Shown one piece after another: positions 7,020-7,349 of a DNA stretch of 7,349 nucleotides. The notes under the pieces are model-generated. The model was not told the origin of the DNA, did not search any database, and worked only from the letters and a program-made list of their open reading frames with translations. Numbering within the stretch: position 1 is the first letter of the stretch; the number at the start of each line of letters is the position of its first letter. Source of the DNA: Actinomycetota bacterium (GTDB taxonomy: Bacteria; Actinomycetota; Actinomycetes; Nanopelagicales; Nanopelagicaceae). The position numbers and the translations under genes are program-made. Location: positions 1 to 7,349 of the forward strand of contig RGOY01000060.1 of the NCBI GenBank assembly GCA_010028225.1, in the 5' to 3' direction.

Positions 7020-7055
7020 AAAGAAGGGCCGGCCACGACATCGCCGTGACCGGCC
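7020..7055 (-). terminator. GC-rich hairpin between binding-protein and permease genes
   Basis: On the minus strand GGCCGGTCAC (7055-7046) pairs with GTGGCCGGCC (7036-7027) as a 10-bp stem with one G-T wobble and a 9-nt loop. It is followed by CTTCTTTA (7026-7019 region). It begins 37 nt after the stop of the binding-protein gene and lies upstream of oppB. A stable stem with a short, impure T-tract suggests an intrinsic terminator that lets part of the transcription through. Such hairpins are often found after the receptor gene of importer operons, where the receptor is made in excess of the membrane parts. The stem is directly visible; partial read-through is inferred. Confidence 0.7.
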
Positions 7056-7092
7056 ACCTCTATTTCGAAGCTGATTCAGCCTCGATCAGTTA

Positions 7093-7349
7093 TTACTTGG
7101 TGAACTTCCACTCCCAGAAGTTCCACGTAATCTGTGGGTAGAAGCCAAGACGGATACCGTCAAGGTCTTCATTCACACCGACAACGTTTGCATGGCGTGC
7201 AACCGAAAGTCCGTATGCATCATCGATCATCTTCTTCTCGATAGCAGTGAGGTTCTTGATCACAAGCGAGTTCTCCTGTGGCTCTTCAACCAAAGGATCG
7301 CAGAGTGGCTTGATGACCGAATCTGCGTTATAACCCGTGTAGTTCTCCT
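7093..7349 (-). CDS. Family 5 ABC solute-binding protein, C-terminal fragment (cut by window edge)
   Basis: The last 84 codons of a gene that continues past the right edge; the frame is open to position 7349 and ends in TAA at 7095-7093. The visible tail begins ENYTGYNADSV, like the NYTGY-N region near the end of SBP_bac_5 (OppA/DppA) proteins. It continues with a helix-rich stretch (EKKMIDDAYG), the VARHANVVGV segment and an aromatic C-terminus (WNFWEWKF). In this family the protein captures the ligand outside the membrane and delivers it to the permeases. Its position as first gene before oppB and oppC on the same strand fits this role. The signal peptide and ligand pocket lie outside the window, so substrate class and lipoprotein status cannot be judged. 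A TTG at 7293 is an internal leucine codon, not a start. Confidence 0.82.
   Translation of the reverse strand, partial: ENYTGYNADSVIKPLCDPLVEEPQENSLVIKNLTAIEKKMIDDAYGLSVARHANVVGVNEDLDGIRLGFYPQITWNFWEWKFTK

Overview
The window has moderate GC (close to 50% by eye). It looks like the chromosome of an actinobacterium, possibly one of the small-genome freshwater lineages. This rests on the actinobacterial look of the M13 peptidase, the Cfp-6-like membrane PH-domain protein (HAWAAP signature), the long OppB permease and the fused two-ATPase subunit. It is an inference from protein character; no rRNA or marker gene is present. No tRNA, rRNA, IS element, CRISPR array or phage gene was seen.

Layout, left to right: (1) a 5' flank of about 70-85 nt, AT-rich in its middle, then a complete M13-family zinc endopeptidase (PepO/neprilysin type) on +. 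(2) A 23-nt convergent gap. (3) On the minus strand, the dual-domain ATPase of an oligopeptide-type ABC importer. (4) On the plus strand, a membrane PH-domain protein wedged between the ATPase and permease genes. (5) On the minus strand, permease 2 (OppC type), overlapped by 4 nt by permease 1 (OppB type). (6) A 139-nt gap with a GC-rich terminator or attenuator hairpin. (7) The last 84 codons of a family 5 solute-binding protein, cut by the right edge.

Read in the minus direction, the importer order is binding protein, hairpin, OppB, OppC, [antisense PH gene], OppD-OppF fusion. All parts of a peptide-type importer are therefore present: lipoprotein or secreted receptor (partial here), two membrane channels and a two-site ATPase. 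The neighbouring cytosolic M13 peptidase would suit degradation of imported peptides, but it is transcribed convergently and is not part of the same operon.

The genes are ordinary families. The unusual points are the arrangement and architecture: a plus-strand gene nested inside the minus-strand importer operon, and an OppB with a roughly 185-residue insert predicted to add six membrane helices in the TM3-TM4 outer loop. I did not find convincing evidence for an entirely new system. Coding density is very high, and the longest non-coding stretch is the 139-nt hairpin-bearing gap.
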